A stretch of DNA of 64,000 nucleotides from Scytalidium lignicola (Eukaryota > Ascomycota > Leotiomycetes), in contig NCSJ02000029.1 in assembly GCA_002812745.2 (NCBI GenBank), positions 161,046-225,045 on the forward strand, read 5' to 3'. The notes beneath the pieces were generated by a model that saw only the letters and a list, made by a program, of their open reading frames with translations, was not told where the DNA came from and searched no databases. This document shows positions 47,715 to 59,490 of the stretch, one piece after another. Position numbers and translations under genes: made by a program. Positions within the stretch are counted from its first letter, which is position 1. Every line of letters starts with the position of its first letter.

Positions 47715-49269
47715 ATAATTATATATTGTATTATCCATTTTAAAAGAAGAATTGTTAAAGTTACAAGAACACATTTATTAACTTAAACTCAAAAAATAAT
47801 AGAATAACTTTTAAGATTTGAGAGTAAAGAGGAATATATAGAAATATGTAATACTTTAATATGTATGTATTCTAATATATTCTTAATATATTACTAATGT
47901 ATTAGATTCTGCAACCTTAACAGAATAAGTTTAAAATTAAGCAAAACATAAAAACAATGTTATATTACATTAAGGTTAAATTGTTATTATTCAAATATAA
48001 ATCATAATTTATTTGAATGTACTTGTTAATATACTAATACTTGTCAAGGGTATCTGTATATAGAGTGAAGAGAGACCAGGAGGCTGAAACATAATAGGAG
48101 ACTAACAGTGAGATAGCAGTTGGTTAAGTGTAGATTCGCTTTAAAACTCGGTGTTCTTCTAAAATTACAAGATTAATCTCTGACTCTTGTCAAAGAGAAG
48201 AGGAAACCCCCCTCTTTATAGACAGGAGTCAGCAGCTAAGGAGCGGCTAGGACTCAGACTACTATCCTTTTCCTCCCTTCATGTGATTAGTATACTGAGG
48301 CCTTAACAATACTGTTAAACAAATGTATTATAAATTAATGTTATATAGTAAATAATTAAGTTTACTAAAAGTTATTTTAAAGTAAGTAATATATTTAAAA
48401 TATATTATAATGAACAACTTATTAATAAACAAGATATTAATTAGTTTAATAATAAGTTGAATTATAGATTACACTATTCATAATGTAGTAATTCTTTATC
48501 TACTTAGTTTGTATGATCAGAATAATAATAAAGTAAGTAATACATTCTTAATATATTCTTAATACATTTCTAATATATTAAAGAATAGAAATAATAATGA
48601 TAAGAAGAATAATTAAATAAAATTGATTTTTTCTTAACTGATAATAATACTGATGAAATTAAGATATTATCTTAAGTATCATCTTCTAGTTATTCTTAAG
48701 GTTTAACATCTTTAAGATTAAGATTAAGAGGAGGATTTAGAAGATCAAGATAATATATTAAGAATACATTAAGAATACATTATTAATGTATTATCAGATC
48801 TTAACAACTTTACATCAAAATTTGATATAAGCATCTATTAATAACAAAGTAGATATCTAAGAGTAGCAAATTCAAGTATAGTGTTTAGAATTAGAGAATA
48901 CTAAAAAAAGAATTACAGATCAAAGAGAAGGAAATGTTAATCAAGGAGAAAGAGTTAAGTATTAAGGAAAAGTAATTAAATTTAGAATTGTATAAACTAG
49001 AACTAATAAAACAATACTGAGATTTGCAGAATATATAATTTATTCTTAATATATTAAGAATGAATTATATACTAAGCTAATGTTAAATTAAATTATCATC
49101 TTCTTCCTTTTTATTAATATTTGTTGTATTTTTAACATTAGAAATATCTACTTATTTTTTATTTTCTTCTATCTTAGATTTTACCTCTGATTCATCAGTA
49201 AACAAATTTTATATTTTATAATCTCCTTTAATGCTAAGATAATCTATAATACATTGTTAATATATTCTT
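47715..49269. other. AT-rich tract with repeated TTAATATATT words; no gene
   Basis: Outside the solo LTR at 48042-48308 no family is recognisable. Copies of a word like ATATTCTTAATATATT occur near 47875, 48545, 48565, 48755, 49035 and 49255, some as palindromes with AATATATTAAGAAT. A stretch at 48900-49000 reads as charged helix on the plus strand (LKKELQIKEKEMLIKEKELS). Possibly an unrecognised transposon that was itself invaded. Confidence 0.45.
48042..48308 (+). repeat. solo LTR of gypsy-B with TSD ATACT
   Basis: TGTCAAGGGTATCTGTATAT to GAGGCCTTAACA, colinear with 15273-15541. Direct repeats ATACT at 48037-48041 and 48309-48313. Keeps more C and G than the other two copies. Orientation given as in this strand; the gypsy-B body next to 15273 runs the other way. 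Confidence 0.9.
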
Positions 49270-49626
49270 AATGTTACAGGTTTTACCACAACACGCTAAT
49301 TGGTGTAGGCCTGAGGCTTGGTATAAGTATGTTGTATAAGAGAACCTAACAATTAGACGGTCACGTGATGAGGACCTAGGACTTAAGGGGTCCAGGGTCC
49401 ATTAGTTTAAGACTTAAAGACCTAGGAGTCTAAGGGTTTAACTATATTTCCTTACCTATATAAGCATATTATAAGAACATAAGAGTAGACTCCTTATGTT
49501 CAACCTAAATATATTACTAGATCTTGCCCTTGACTTAGTTGCTTGTGTGTTATACGTTTTTATTGTCCTTGAACATTTACCTTACCCTTAATTATCCAAT
49601 GACCTGGATAATGTAATTATATAACA
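49270..49626 (+). repeat. 5' LTR of gypsy-A4
   Basis: TGTTACAGGTTTTACCACAA to ATTATATAACA, 357 bp, followed by TTTTGAACATCACC. Same subfamily as the inverted LTR at 47068-47426. Confidence 0.88.
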
Positions 49627-49659
49627 TTTTGAACATCACCTATCTTGATAAATCAGGAT

Positions 49660-51085
49660 TTGGAAACAAACATACTAATAGATAACAATAACAAACAACA
49701 ACTTGNAAAAAGGTTTTGAAGAAAGCTTTAAGGAAGAATCTGAAGAGGGATTTGAAGAAGTATCTGAGAAAAGTTCAGAAGATAGTTCTGAAGAAGATCA
49801 AGGTAAGAACTAGACTATTAAGGAAATTAACATCTAAGAAGAAGTATTAGAAGAAGTTATTATACTATTAAAGCAACTTACTAAGTCAACAAAAGGATTA
49901 ACTGTTAATGAATTATCAAGAGTTATAAGAAAGAAACTAGTACCTCCATTACTTAAACCTAACCTAAAGCTAGTACTAAGAGTTCTAAGCCTAGACCTTG
50001 ATCTAAACTTTGAACCAGAAGACAACATTGAACAAGTTCTAATAGTAACACTTAAAGAAGTTAAAATTGTTAAGCTAGACTTGTTTTATAAGGACAGAAA
50101 GAAGCTTAAGGTATATCTTGTATAAACAAGAACTTATGTAGTATTGAATGATTACCTATTGCTTGAAGACATGTATAAAGTTCTGTAAGCATTGATATAC
50201 TTGAAAGGAGTAGCTAAGACTTGGTTTCAACCCTTTAAGGATGAGTAGTTCATGATGAACAGAGGAATGATAAACTAGGGGGTAAGAAACATTATTAAGA
50301 GTTAAGCTAATTACACTAGAGAACTCAAACGATTATACAAAGATGTTGATAAGAAGAGGAATGTTAAAAGATGCTTAGCTTACTTTAGACAAACCAAAAC
50401 CCTTAACAAGTATGTAATACTCTATTGCTAATACATAATATCAGTCAACTAAGGAGAAGAAGCATATATACACTAGTATAGGATTAGACTTAAAGACTCC
50501 ATTAAAGAGGAATTATACTAATGACTTATAATTATTACATTTGATGCTTTAGTAGATTTGTCTATCAAGATTAAGAATAAGTAATATAAGATAATCTTGG
50601 ACAAAAAGGGAGGATTCTACTTTAACTATAAAAAGACTAACAATAAGAAAGATCATAAGGATCTTATAGAGTTAGACATTATGAAGAAAGGAAAAACATT
50701 CAAAGGTAAAGGAAGAAAACACTTTAAAAGAAAAGGTAAAAAGGGGAATTCCTTTAGAATTTCCTCTAAGGAACTTGACAAGAGAAGAAAGAACAAGTTG
50801 TGTTTTAAGTATAGACTTCTTAAACATATAGTAAATACTTATAAGAAGGACAACAAGTTAAGTATAACAGTTAAAGTTGAAGTTATAAGAATCCTAAGAA
50901 TCATAGATATTTTGTCTGAATTATCAGAGGAAGAAAGTTCGAATGAAGAAGGAAACTCCTTAGAAGAAGAAGAAAGTCCTCAAGACTTAGTAATTATACT
51001 ATATATTATTATTGAAATTAATGTAGATGAAATAGTAATAGCAAAAATCCTTAGAGAGGATTTTATACTCATAATAAGAACTTGA
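49660..51085 (+). pseudogene. gag relic of gypsy-A4
   Basis: The 3' part, 50597-51085, is open for 162 codons: KKGGFYFNYKKTN, KGKGRKHFKRKGKK, then a degenerate CCHC knuckle (CFKYRLLKHIVNTY near 50801-50842, two Cys read as Tyr and Gly as Lys) and an acidic tail. The 5' part has the acidic N-terminus (about 49700-49800) and capsid segments with scattered stops; the open frame at 50028-49834 on the minus strand is a shadow. Confidence 0.82.
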
Positions 51086-52028
51086 CATGTAAGATATTCT
51101 CAAAATCAAGAGGAAGTTATTAGCTTAAATAAATGAAGATTTATGTTAGGAGTTAGTAAAATCTAAATGATTATACTAGTAAAATTTAAAGTTATACTAA
51201 CAAAGTAATATCTTGTTTTTAAAGAATTATTAATCTTGAAGTATTATCTCATGATTAGCATAAGAGGACTAAGAGGATAAGAAATCTTGGACAAGAGTTA
51301 ACTTTATAAAATTGTATAATAAGAAGAAGTAATTGTTAAGGAATAAGAACTTAATCTTGAAGATCTTACTCTAGTCTATAAGACTAACTTCTAAAGCATT
51401 GTTATAAAGAAGAGATTATGTGAGTTCTTCTTACCAGTAGAAAGAACTCAAATCTAAGATGATTTTAACTAGATACTTGAGGATACTTAGATAGTAATTG
51501 AAGAAGGATTAAGCTATGTTATGTAAAGAAAATATAATGTACAACATAAAANGACTTCTGATGATAACCTTTTAATAAGACTGTTTAAAAGTAAAAACAT
51601 AGTACAAGGAAATCTAAGGTTTAGGAAAATCAGTAAAATGATTACTTAAAGCTAAGTAGTATTATGCATAACAAGAACAAAGGGAACTAGTTAAGATTAT
51701 TGTTAAAACAGTTAATTAGAATGTGAAAGTGTTACTTATAGTTAATGAACTAGAAGAGGATTCATTACTTTTGAAGGTATTTATTATGTTATTAAGGGAA
51801 GATGAGTTGATATAAAGGATTGATTAACAATTCAACTAAGAAGTAACAGTGTACCTTTTGAATTCTACAAGAAGAATTCTTATAGAAAGTAATACTTCTA
51901 TTACTAAGATAAAGGAGTGTTTAGAGAATGAAATAACAAAATGAGTATAAGATATATATACATTTATGAACAATAGAAGCTTAAATGGATTAAGACTAAG
52001 AAATCTTGTTAAAAGAGAAAGATCAATA

Positions 52029-52293
52029 TATTAAGGTTATCTGTACATAAAATGAAAAAAGACTAAGAGGTTAAAACATAATAAGAGATTAACAGTATAA
52101 TAATAGTAAGTTAAGTATAAATTCATTTTAAAACTTAATATTCTCTTAAAATATAAGATTAATCTTTGACTCTTGTTAAAGAGAAGGGGAAACGCCTCTT
52201 TTATAAACAGGAGTTAACAGTTAAAGAGTAGCTAAGACTTAGACCTTTATCCTTTTCCTCTCTTCATATGATTAGTATACTAAAGCCTTGACA
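52029..52293 (+). repeat. gypsy-B LTR, eroded
   Basis: TATTAAGGTTATCTGTACAT (TG to TA, C to T) to AAAGCCTTGACA; colinear with 48042-48308. No convincing target duplication; only one LTR, so solo or truncated. Confidence 0.82.
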
Positions 52294-53181
52294 ATAAAGC
52301 ATTTAACTCTTTTAAAAATTCTATTTTACTATAATATATAAAGAATAGTCTTTTCATATTAAATACTTTTATAACTATAAAAAGTATTAAGTTTCTCTTT
52401 ATTAAACTTGTTTTTATTATCAATTCAAATTAATTTAAAAGTAATTAAGGATTGTAATATAGTAAAGCTTGTTTAAATTACTTTAAAAGTTTAATATTAA
52501 GGAAAAGGTTATAATTTATAACAAAAGTTTTTGTTTGAGTTAATATTTGTCAAGTATAATTACTTTAACTTTACAAGTACATATATTATTGTGTTTAAGT
52601 TGATAATAGTTAATTTAAAAACTGTTAAGAGTGATAACATAAAATTACTTTATGAATTTGTCTTTATTTTTGGTAAGGATAAATATCTTATTTAAGCTGA
52701 ATGTTAGTGTTTAACTAGTAAATCTGAGAAGTTACTTATACTTATTTAATTTATAAAAAATATTATTGATGAATTTATCTTTGTTATTAACTCTTTTAAT
52801 GTTGTTATGTATAATAAGAACAATTCTAATTTGAACTTGAACAATTTGAAGAACTTTAAGGATATTAAGTGTAATTATTATAAGAAGAACAATTATAAGG
52901 AATTTGATTACTTTTAAAAGCATTTTAAAAAGCTTAAAGAATATAAAGTAAAGCAATTTAGCAAAAAGAAGAAGAAGAAAAGTAAGAATAAGCTTAAAAA
53001 GTTTAATTTAAAAGACAAATCTAATATTATTAACTTTAACTTTATTAGTTTAATTATTGTTAATCTTGTAACTTTTTCTATGTTTATACATAATTAGTAG
53101 ATTGTAAATATAAATATTATTAATTATATTACTAATAATCTTAATTAGTTTAACTTTAGCTTTTACTTAACATATTTTAAC
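52294..53181 (+). pseudogene. copia-2 gag, second, more RIP-mutated copy
   Basis: From about 52420 the sequence is colinear with 29360-30115, e.g. GAAGAAGAAGAAAAGTAAG after the zinc-knuckle region CNYYKKNNYKEFDYF (about 52870-52915). Differences are dominated by C to T and G to A. 52294-52420 holds nothing recognisable. Cut on the right at 53182 by the LTR of copia-3. Confidence 0.82.
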
Positions 53182-53377
53182 TGTCGGTTCACTTGTAACA
53201 CAAAGTACAGTACACAATTATACATAATATACTCGTTGTGCTATTCCATGGTTGTTCCATGATTAGGAGTGGGAAAGTGAAGTTGTAAGAGCTTCGCTTG
53301 TTCCTACTACCTAATCGGGACTAGCTTACAGGGGTACATGAATATCATGTGTATGTAACTACTATTCTACTAACACT
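53182..53377 (-). repeat. probable 3' LTR of copia-3
   Basis: Plus strand begins TGTCGGTTCACTTGTAACAC and would end CTATTCTACTAACA, giving TG...CA termini; contains ACATGAATATCATGTGTATG. No second copy in the window, so the inner boundary is inferred. Confidence 0.5.
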
Positions 53378-53463
53378 GGAACTACTTTAAAAATGGTTGT
53401 ACACTATAGCTCCTAAAATGCTTAAATCTGTAGAGTTTTCCTAATCGCATGCTAATTGCCTAA

Positions 53464-53700
53464 TTGGGAATAACTCCGAATCCCTCCTCTGTACAATTCT
53501 CCGTTCTGCCGCTTACGTTGTCATGTTCTACCTACTCTACTACTTCCAATTACACCTTATTCGTATCCAACAGCTGTTTCAAAGTGCTAGATAGCTTTCC
53601 TTTGGTCATGGAATTGGCTGGATTTGTAGTTCCTTCAATCCATTGTACCTCAACGATCTAACGTCGTTTGTACGCTTAGCAGAGGTACATTATGTCAATT
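53464..53700 (-). pseudogene. RNase H C-terminus of copia-3
   Basis: Minus strand reads VEVQWIEGTTNPANSMTKGK, then LSSTLKQLLDTNKV and LEVVE.VEH, the end of a copia RNase H, followed by a short tail. Only two RIP-type stops. The plus-strand open frame 53464-53661 is its antisense shadow. Confidence 0.75.
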
Positions 53701-56700
53701 ATAAGCTGCTTTTCCTGTGTAGTTCTCAACTTGACGAGGCAATTGTACAATAACCTTGAATTTGTATATATAACCAGTAAAAGGTTGATTTCGAGGATTC
53801 CTTCGATGATTAACTTGATTATAACTCTTATATTGAACCTATAAGCTATTCTGTAAAGTTCTAAGGTTAAAACATTATATGTAACCCTTTTACACTTGAC
53901 TGATGTTCAGTATAGCATATTCACATTTCCTTTCTAGTCTGCAAGTGTTATAATATAGCTAATTTATGACAATAAGTCTTTGTTATTTGCAAATGAGGTG
54001 TTTGTAAAGACTAATAATTATAATATTTCCTTATTAAGCTTGATGAATTATATTCCCCTAGTAATATTCTGGATTTGTTATTATAAGTATTTATTCAACA
54101 ATTTCATGTTTTCTTAGCTAGGATTAATAGTTTGAGTAATTACTAATAGATTGTATAACACCTTTAATTAGCAAACTGAAGTTATATATACTCCTTAAGT
54201 GCATTATATAATATATTACTCTTTGATGATAAGGTTTTAATGTATAATTCCTTATGAGCTTGTTATAATAACTGATTTCCTAGTTATAAGTTGTAGATTA
54301 ACATATTAATACTCTTGAATAAGTGAAATTCTAGTATTGTTTAGTTATATAATACTTTTATTAAACTTAATTCCCTTTTTAGTAATTAATGTTTTATGTT
54401 CTTTTATTAAAAAGTTAACCTTTTTCAGTTGTTCTTATTTAAGTTCAACAAATTAAATGTCTTTGATAAACAAGGTATTATTAGTTTGAAGCTTTATAAT
54501 ACTAAAAAGTTTAGTATTATACAATAAGCAAAGATTGTATGTTAACAATTTTATAATAAGTACCTTGACATAATAAGAGTAATAAGTCTAGAACTAGTGG
54601 TTTCCAGCTTTAAGGACTTTGTAAAGTAATTTCACAACTTGTAAAATTAAACCTTTATGGAGACCAAGTTGTTCTATAAGCTTTAGAAGTAATTGTATGT
54701 AGAAATCCTAATTCAACAAGGTAGTAAACTGTATATATACTTGTAAAATGTTTTATAAGTATAAGCTTATGTCTTTATACTCCATGACAATAATGCAAAG
54801 AATAATACATTAGTTAACATGTTGAATAATAAACAATTAAATTAAAACAAACTTCTTCTTATTGTCTTTGTAAGCTTATACTATAAGGTATAACTTTTTN
54901 AAAAACTTTTTCAATTCTCTTGTTTTTGATTTCATCTATAAACTTAACATTGAATATATGTATATTATTATGTTTTAAGGGTTTACAGTCTTGAAAACGC
55001 CCTTTTTGAGTAATCTTGATATTTCAACTTAACATGAAGTTATAAAATGAAGTTCTAATTCCTCCTCTTATAAGAAAGCAATGATTTCAAGGTATTTATA
55101 AAGTCTTTTATGTTTATGCTTTATTAGTAGTGTTAATAGTAAAACAACAATTATAGTCAACTCATTAAGCTTTTTTTTAATACTCTTTAATAGTTATAAT
55201 TTCTAGTTTTGATTTTAATAACTCAATTCTATCAATTCCTTTTGTAAGTATAAGGTATAATTTTACAATTGTTGACTTGAATAGTATATTCTCATGTAGA
55301 AGTGTTAATATATATATTTCTCTGTTTATACTTATAAGCTTGTATAACCTTTCTTAACTTTTATTTTAACTTGTATTTCTTGCTCTTTATATAAGAATAT
55401 CTGAATTCAATAATAAGTTGTGAATAATACTTATATCAAGGTTGTTATACATGTTGATCATGTTTTGTACTTGTTATTTTACCTTGATTTTGTTAATTTC
55501 CTTTATAGCCTTCTTGATTATTATAACTCTTTAGTTAATAGTTAAGGTTAAAGTGTTAAGTTCTAACATGTATAAGTAGACATTGTAAACTAATAGTATA
55601 AGGACAAGTCTATCAAGTCTTACAGAATTGTTAATAGCTTTGAATATTATCTGTAAAGCTATATCTTTGTTAAGATTGTGGATTTTAATTATAATTATCT
55701 AATAAGTATATTATACAAGTGTATAATATCATTTAACATAGTTAATTAAGTTATGAGCTTTTACTAAGACTGCTTTTAAAGTTATTCTTATGATTATAAT
55801 GCTTTACTAGAACTCCTTACTAATAAAGTTCTTTTTTAATATTAGTTATAATCTAGTTTAGAAGTCTTAGATAAGTGTTGATCTAACAAGTTTATAAAGC
55901 ATCTTAAGTATACTTTATACTAATATTTTAGAACTATTTACTAGCTTGGTAATATGTTCTCTTGTTGATGATATAAAGTATTAGTTTATTGTTAATGTAA
56001 AAGACATTAACAATAATAAAGTAGTTAAAGGTAATATTGTCTTATAAGTTGAATTTAAATCTTCTTAATAACTTTTTNATAATGTTAACAATGAGTATAA
56101 AACTTAATAAGGTATTCTAATATGTTTTTGTTAATATTATAACTTATACAGTCTAATATACATTATAATCTAATTATTAATAAGTAGTCAAAACGTTAGT
56201 ATAAATGTTGTAATTTTATGTTAGTCAAGAAACAAGAGTCTTCCTTTAGTGAATCGAAGATAAGAGCTTGTAAGGAGATGTTCTAAAGGAGAAAGTTATA
56301 GTTAAATCATTATACAACTAATATATTTTCTTGTAGGATAATTAATTAATTTATAAAGTTATTAAAATATATACTTAATTAATCTATATCTATTAAGTAT
56401 AATAAGAAGAGTGTAGTCAATATAACTATATAGAATTCGATTTGCTTAATTGGTATATTTATTAATATAAAGCTTATCGAAGTTGTACTCTTAATTCTAA
56501 ATTGTACTTTCACTATGCTTTTGATAATTGTATCAAGCATTATAGATCAGTCTGTTTATTATAAAGCTTTGAATTAGCTGTAACTAGTTGTAAAGTTTAT
56601 TATAACTCTTGTATTGATCATGATTTTATAAAATTACCTTGAATTATACTTTGTTAGGCTTGTTATGCTGAACACTTCTATTATGATTGTTGTAAAGGCT

Positions 56701-57830
56701 TTTAAGTTAATATCCTAGGAGTAAGTTTCAGTTGTTAACATCTTAACTGTTAATTAGTATAAGAAAGTGTTATTAGTTAGTTTTGTAGTAATCAGAGTAG
56801 TTAAATCTACTAAAATACTTTTACATAAGGTAAAGAATGTAAAATCACCTTGTTCAAGTTCTTCAGGTTCTAAATTAAGGTTGTCATTAGTGTTGTTGAT
56901 GAAAAGGGTTTTAAAAGTAAGGTTTAATTCCTCCTTAGAATTGTTGTCTTTGCAATTGATAATGTATTGTTGAAATTACTTTTCAAAGCATTATTCAGAG
57001 TTGTAAATGGTAAAGTTGAATTGGTTTGTGTATTTGACTTTAAAACATGCTTTTTCAGCATCTTACTCCTCTTGTAAGTGTTTTCATAATCAGCAACCTT
57101 CTCTTTTATATATAAAACACCTTCTTTATGTCTAAGGACATAGAGTAATATATTTAAGGCTTTGTAAGTAGTATTATTAGCTTACTTTACGATTAGTATA
57201 ATAATGATAGTTTGTAAAGTAGGTTTTATTATGATGTTCTTATTCCTTTTCCTTTTTGTACAACATGATGAACAAGTAGAGTTTGTTGATAAGTTGTTTT
57301 AAGTCTTTTAATAAGTCTGAAATAATATATCTACATGTTAAAGATCTTTAACAAGTAGTAATCAACTTCTTATAAAGAATATTAATTGTCTTATAAGCTG
57401 GCTAAAGGTTGTATTAGAGTTCTTAGAGCTTGTTAATGAGCAATTATACATTTTTAAGTATTGTTTTCCTAAGGTTTTTGATTATAACTAAAGTTAATGT
57501 TATACCTTCTTATTCAGTATGGATTTGACAATGATATATAAGTCCTTTGTAAAAGTTGTGTAAATAAGTATATACTTCTTTGAATATACATTTAACAAGG
57601 TTATTAACAATGAAATAGCCTTTTGCTAACCTTGTTAGCATAATAAGAAATACTTTAATATAGAATTCTTTTAATAATTCTACTTGTTCATAATAACTTT
57701 TAAAGATTATCAACTTATATTTAAAGCTACTAGTTATTCTATTGTACTTCTAATCTTCTATGTACATTTTAACAATATTAAAGACTTGTTTTATATACAC
57801 AAGTCAAGTTGAAGGTAATAATAATAAGCT
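53701..57830 (-). pseudogene. gag-pol relic of copia-3
   Basis: Readable islands on the minus strand: YYEQVELLKEFYIKVFLIML with TRLAKGYFIVNN and YLHNFYKGLIY (57700-57530, gag part), and INIPIKQIEFYIVILTTLFL (about 56475-56415, the protease-like region). The rest is AT-rich with Ns at 54900 and 56078. Plus-strand open frame 56767-56973 is a shadow. Confidence 0.65.
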
Positions 57831-59160
57831 AANNNTAATAATAATAATAATATAATTTATAACTATTATTTTATAACTTGTTCTACTTTAAATTTAAAGT
57901 ATACTTTAACTGTAATAAATGATTTTATAAAACTGAAATTTTACAAGGAAACTTTTAATATTTTTTATTTTAAAGAATAAGAAGATATTATAATTATTAA
58001 ACTTAAGTTTTTAATGAAGTATAAAACTTTTAAGTTTATTTAACTTTCTTTTAAAAAGTATATTTTAAAAGGTTAATAAATCTATTATATTAAATGTAAT
58101 ATAAACTGTTAAATTAAATGCTTTAAAGTTAAGTTTGTAGTCAAAAGATATAAATAATATTATAAAGTAGATTATAATTAAACTTAAATAAATATTGTCA
58201 AGTTAGTAATATAAAAGGTATTAATGTTAGTTATTATTATTTGTAACTAGTAAATACATTAAATAAATATTATTATAACTTTTTTGAATAATAATATTAA
58301 CGTAAAAATCTATATAAATTTTTTTAAAGAATTTACTATTAAGAATTTTCAAATTTTTAATATTAAATATATTGATATCGTTAATAATAATAATTATATT
58401 ATTCTTTTTCTTCTAAAATTTTTGTATAAATTAAAATAAACTTTTTGTTATTAACAATTAAAGCTTAATTTTAAATTAGTTAAAATTAGCTTTTTTCCTC
58501 TTTAANTTTAACTTTAATATTTTCTTCAATTAATATTTAAGTANTTTTTATTTACATTTATATTAACGATTTTCTAATTATTAGTCTTAAAGGTTTTTAA
58601 TTTAATGAGATTAAATAAACTCTTTACGATTTATTCAAAATGATCAATATAAAACTTGTATTTTAATTTTTAAGAGTACATATTATATAAGATTAAAAAA
58701 ANTACATTATTTTACTTGTTTAAAATAAGTATATTAAGAAGATTTTTAATTAATTTAAATATAATAATGTTAAACTTTACTTTATTCTTTTTAAAGTAAA
58801 TGTAGTTGAGTTTATAGTCAAATACAATGTATAGTTACTTTTTAGGATATATAACTTTATCTTGAAAAGGTTAGTTTTATTATGTATTTTATAATATAAA
58901 CATATTTTGATCTTTTCNTTTTTAGTCTTTTAATTATTATAANTTTTTTTAAAATTCATCTTTATAATATTTAAAACTAGTTAAACAGGNTTTTTTAATA
59001 CTTTTAAAGTATTTAAGATATTAGTATTATATTTGAAAGTAATAAAAACTTTGATTTTTATAGTTTTAACAACTTTAATTATAGTAATTGTTTGAAAATG
59101 CATTGATTTATTATAAGTTATTTTTTTTAAGTAATAATCTTATCTTTTTATTATAAATCT
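57831..59160 (+). pseudogene. copia RT fragment, plus strand
   Basis: From about 58010 the plus strand reads MKYKTFKFI, then FVVKRYK and YYKVDYN (copia RT start), IYINFFKEFTIKNFQIFNIK (58300-58370), LLKFLYKLK (copia SLYGLKQ, near 58415) and a worn YVDDF region near 58560. Flanks 57831-57870 are a (TAA)n run with Ns. No LTRs seen; likely a piece of a copia-1-like element split off from its gag. Confidence 0.68.
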
Positions 59161-59490
59161 TATTATCATAATCTAATAAGCGTTGAAGAATAACTTATAA
59201 GGTGTTAATGATTAATAAGGGGTATTAAGTCACATGACTTATGTAGAAGGTATACATTAGTATAAAGGGTATAAGGTTATACTAAGTTAGACTAATTAAA
59301 CTTGAGGTTATTATATGTTTATATAAGAATATACTCTTTAAGCTTTAGTTAAGAACCTTGTATTTAACCTAAGTTATAACTTTATAATATACTTTACTAT
59401 TTATAAAACTTTAATCAGCTTGTTTTTATAAATAAACTTATAAAGTGATCAAGTTTATATCATATATTAATGATTAAGAGTTTTATAACA
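59161..59490 (+). repeat. LTR of gypsy-C unit 1
   Basis: TATTATCATAATCTAATAAG to GAGTTTTATAACA; interior starts TTTTAAATATT. The left boundary could be up to about 20 bp further left, because the bases before it resemble those before the second LTR. Confidence 0.72.

Larger units (their letters stand above)
49270..52028 (+). mobile_element. gypsy-A4, truncated (5' LTR, gag, start of pol)
   Basis: LTR 49270-49626, then interior colinear with gypsy-A1 4821 to about 7225. It ends where a gypsy-B LTR starts (52029). Includes the longest open gag stretch of the family. Pol beyond the protease region is absent. Confidence 0.85.
53182..57830 (-). mobile_element. Ty1/copia element copia-3, minus strand
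   Basis: Minus strand from right: gag-like part (57713-57510), protease-like segment (about 56470-56400), RT (poorly readable, 55500-54300), RNase H end (53690-53500), 3' LTR (about 53377-53182). Belongs to the fungal copia polyprotein type whose RNase H ends near EVQWIEG.TNPANSMTKGK. The left 0.7 kb has normal composition, the rest is AT-rich. The right LTR is not identified; the end at 57830 is approximate, near a (TAA)n run. Confidence 0.7.

Noticed and set aside
52024..52298. CAATA as target duplication of the gypsy-B LTR at 52029-52293
   Set aside because: The right-hand CAATA includes the terminal CA of the LTR itself, so it is not outside the element.
53464..53661. Plus-strand 65-codon frame in a normal-composition patch
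   Set aside because: Exactly antisense to a clear copia RNase H C-terminus.
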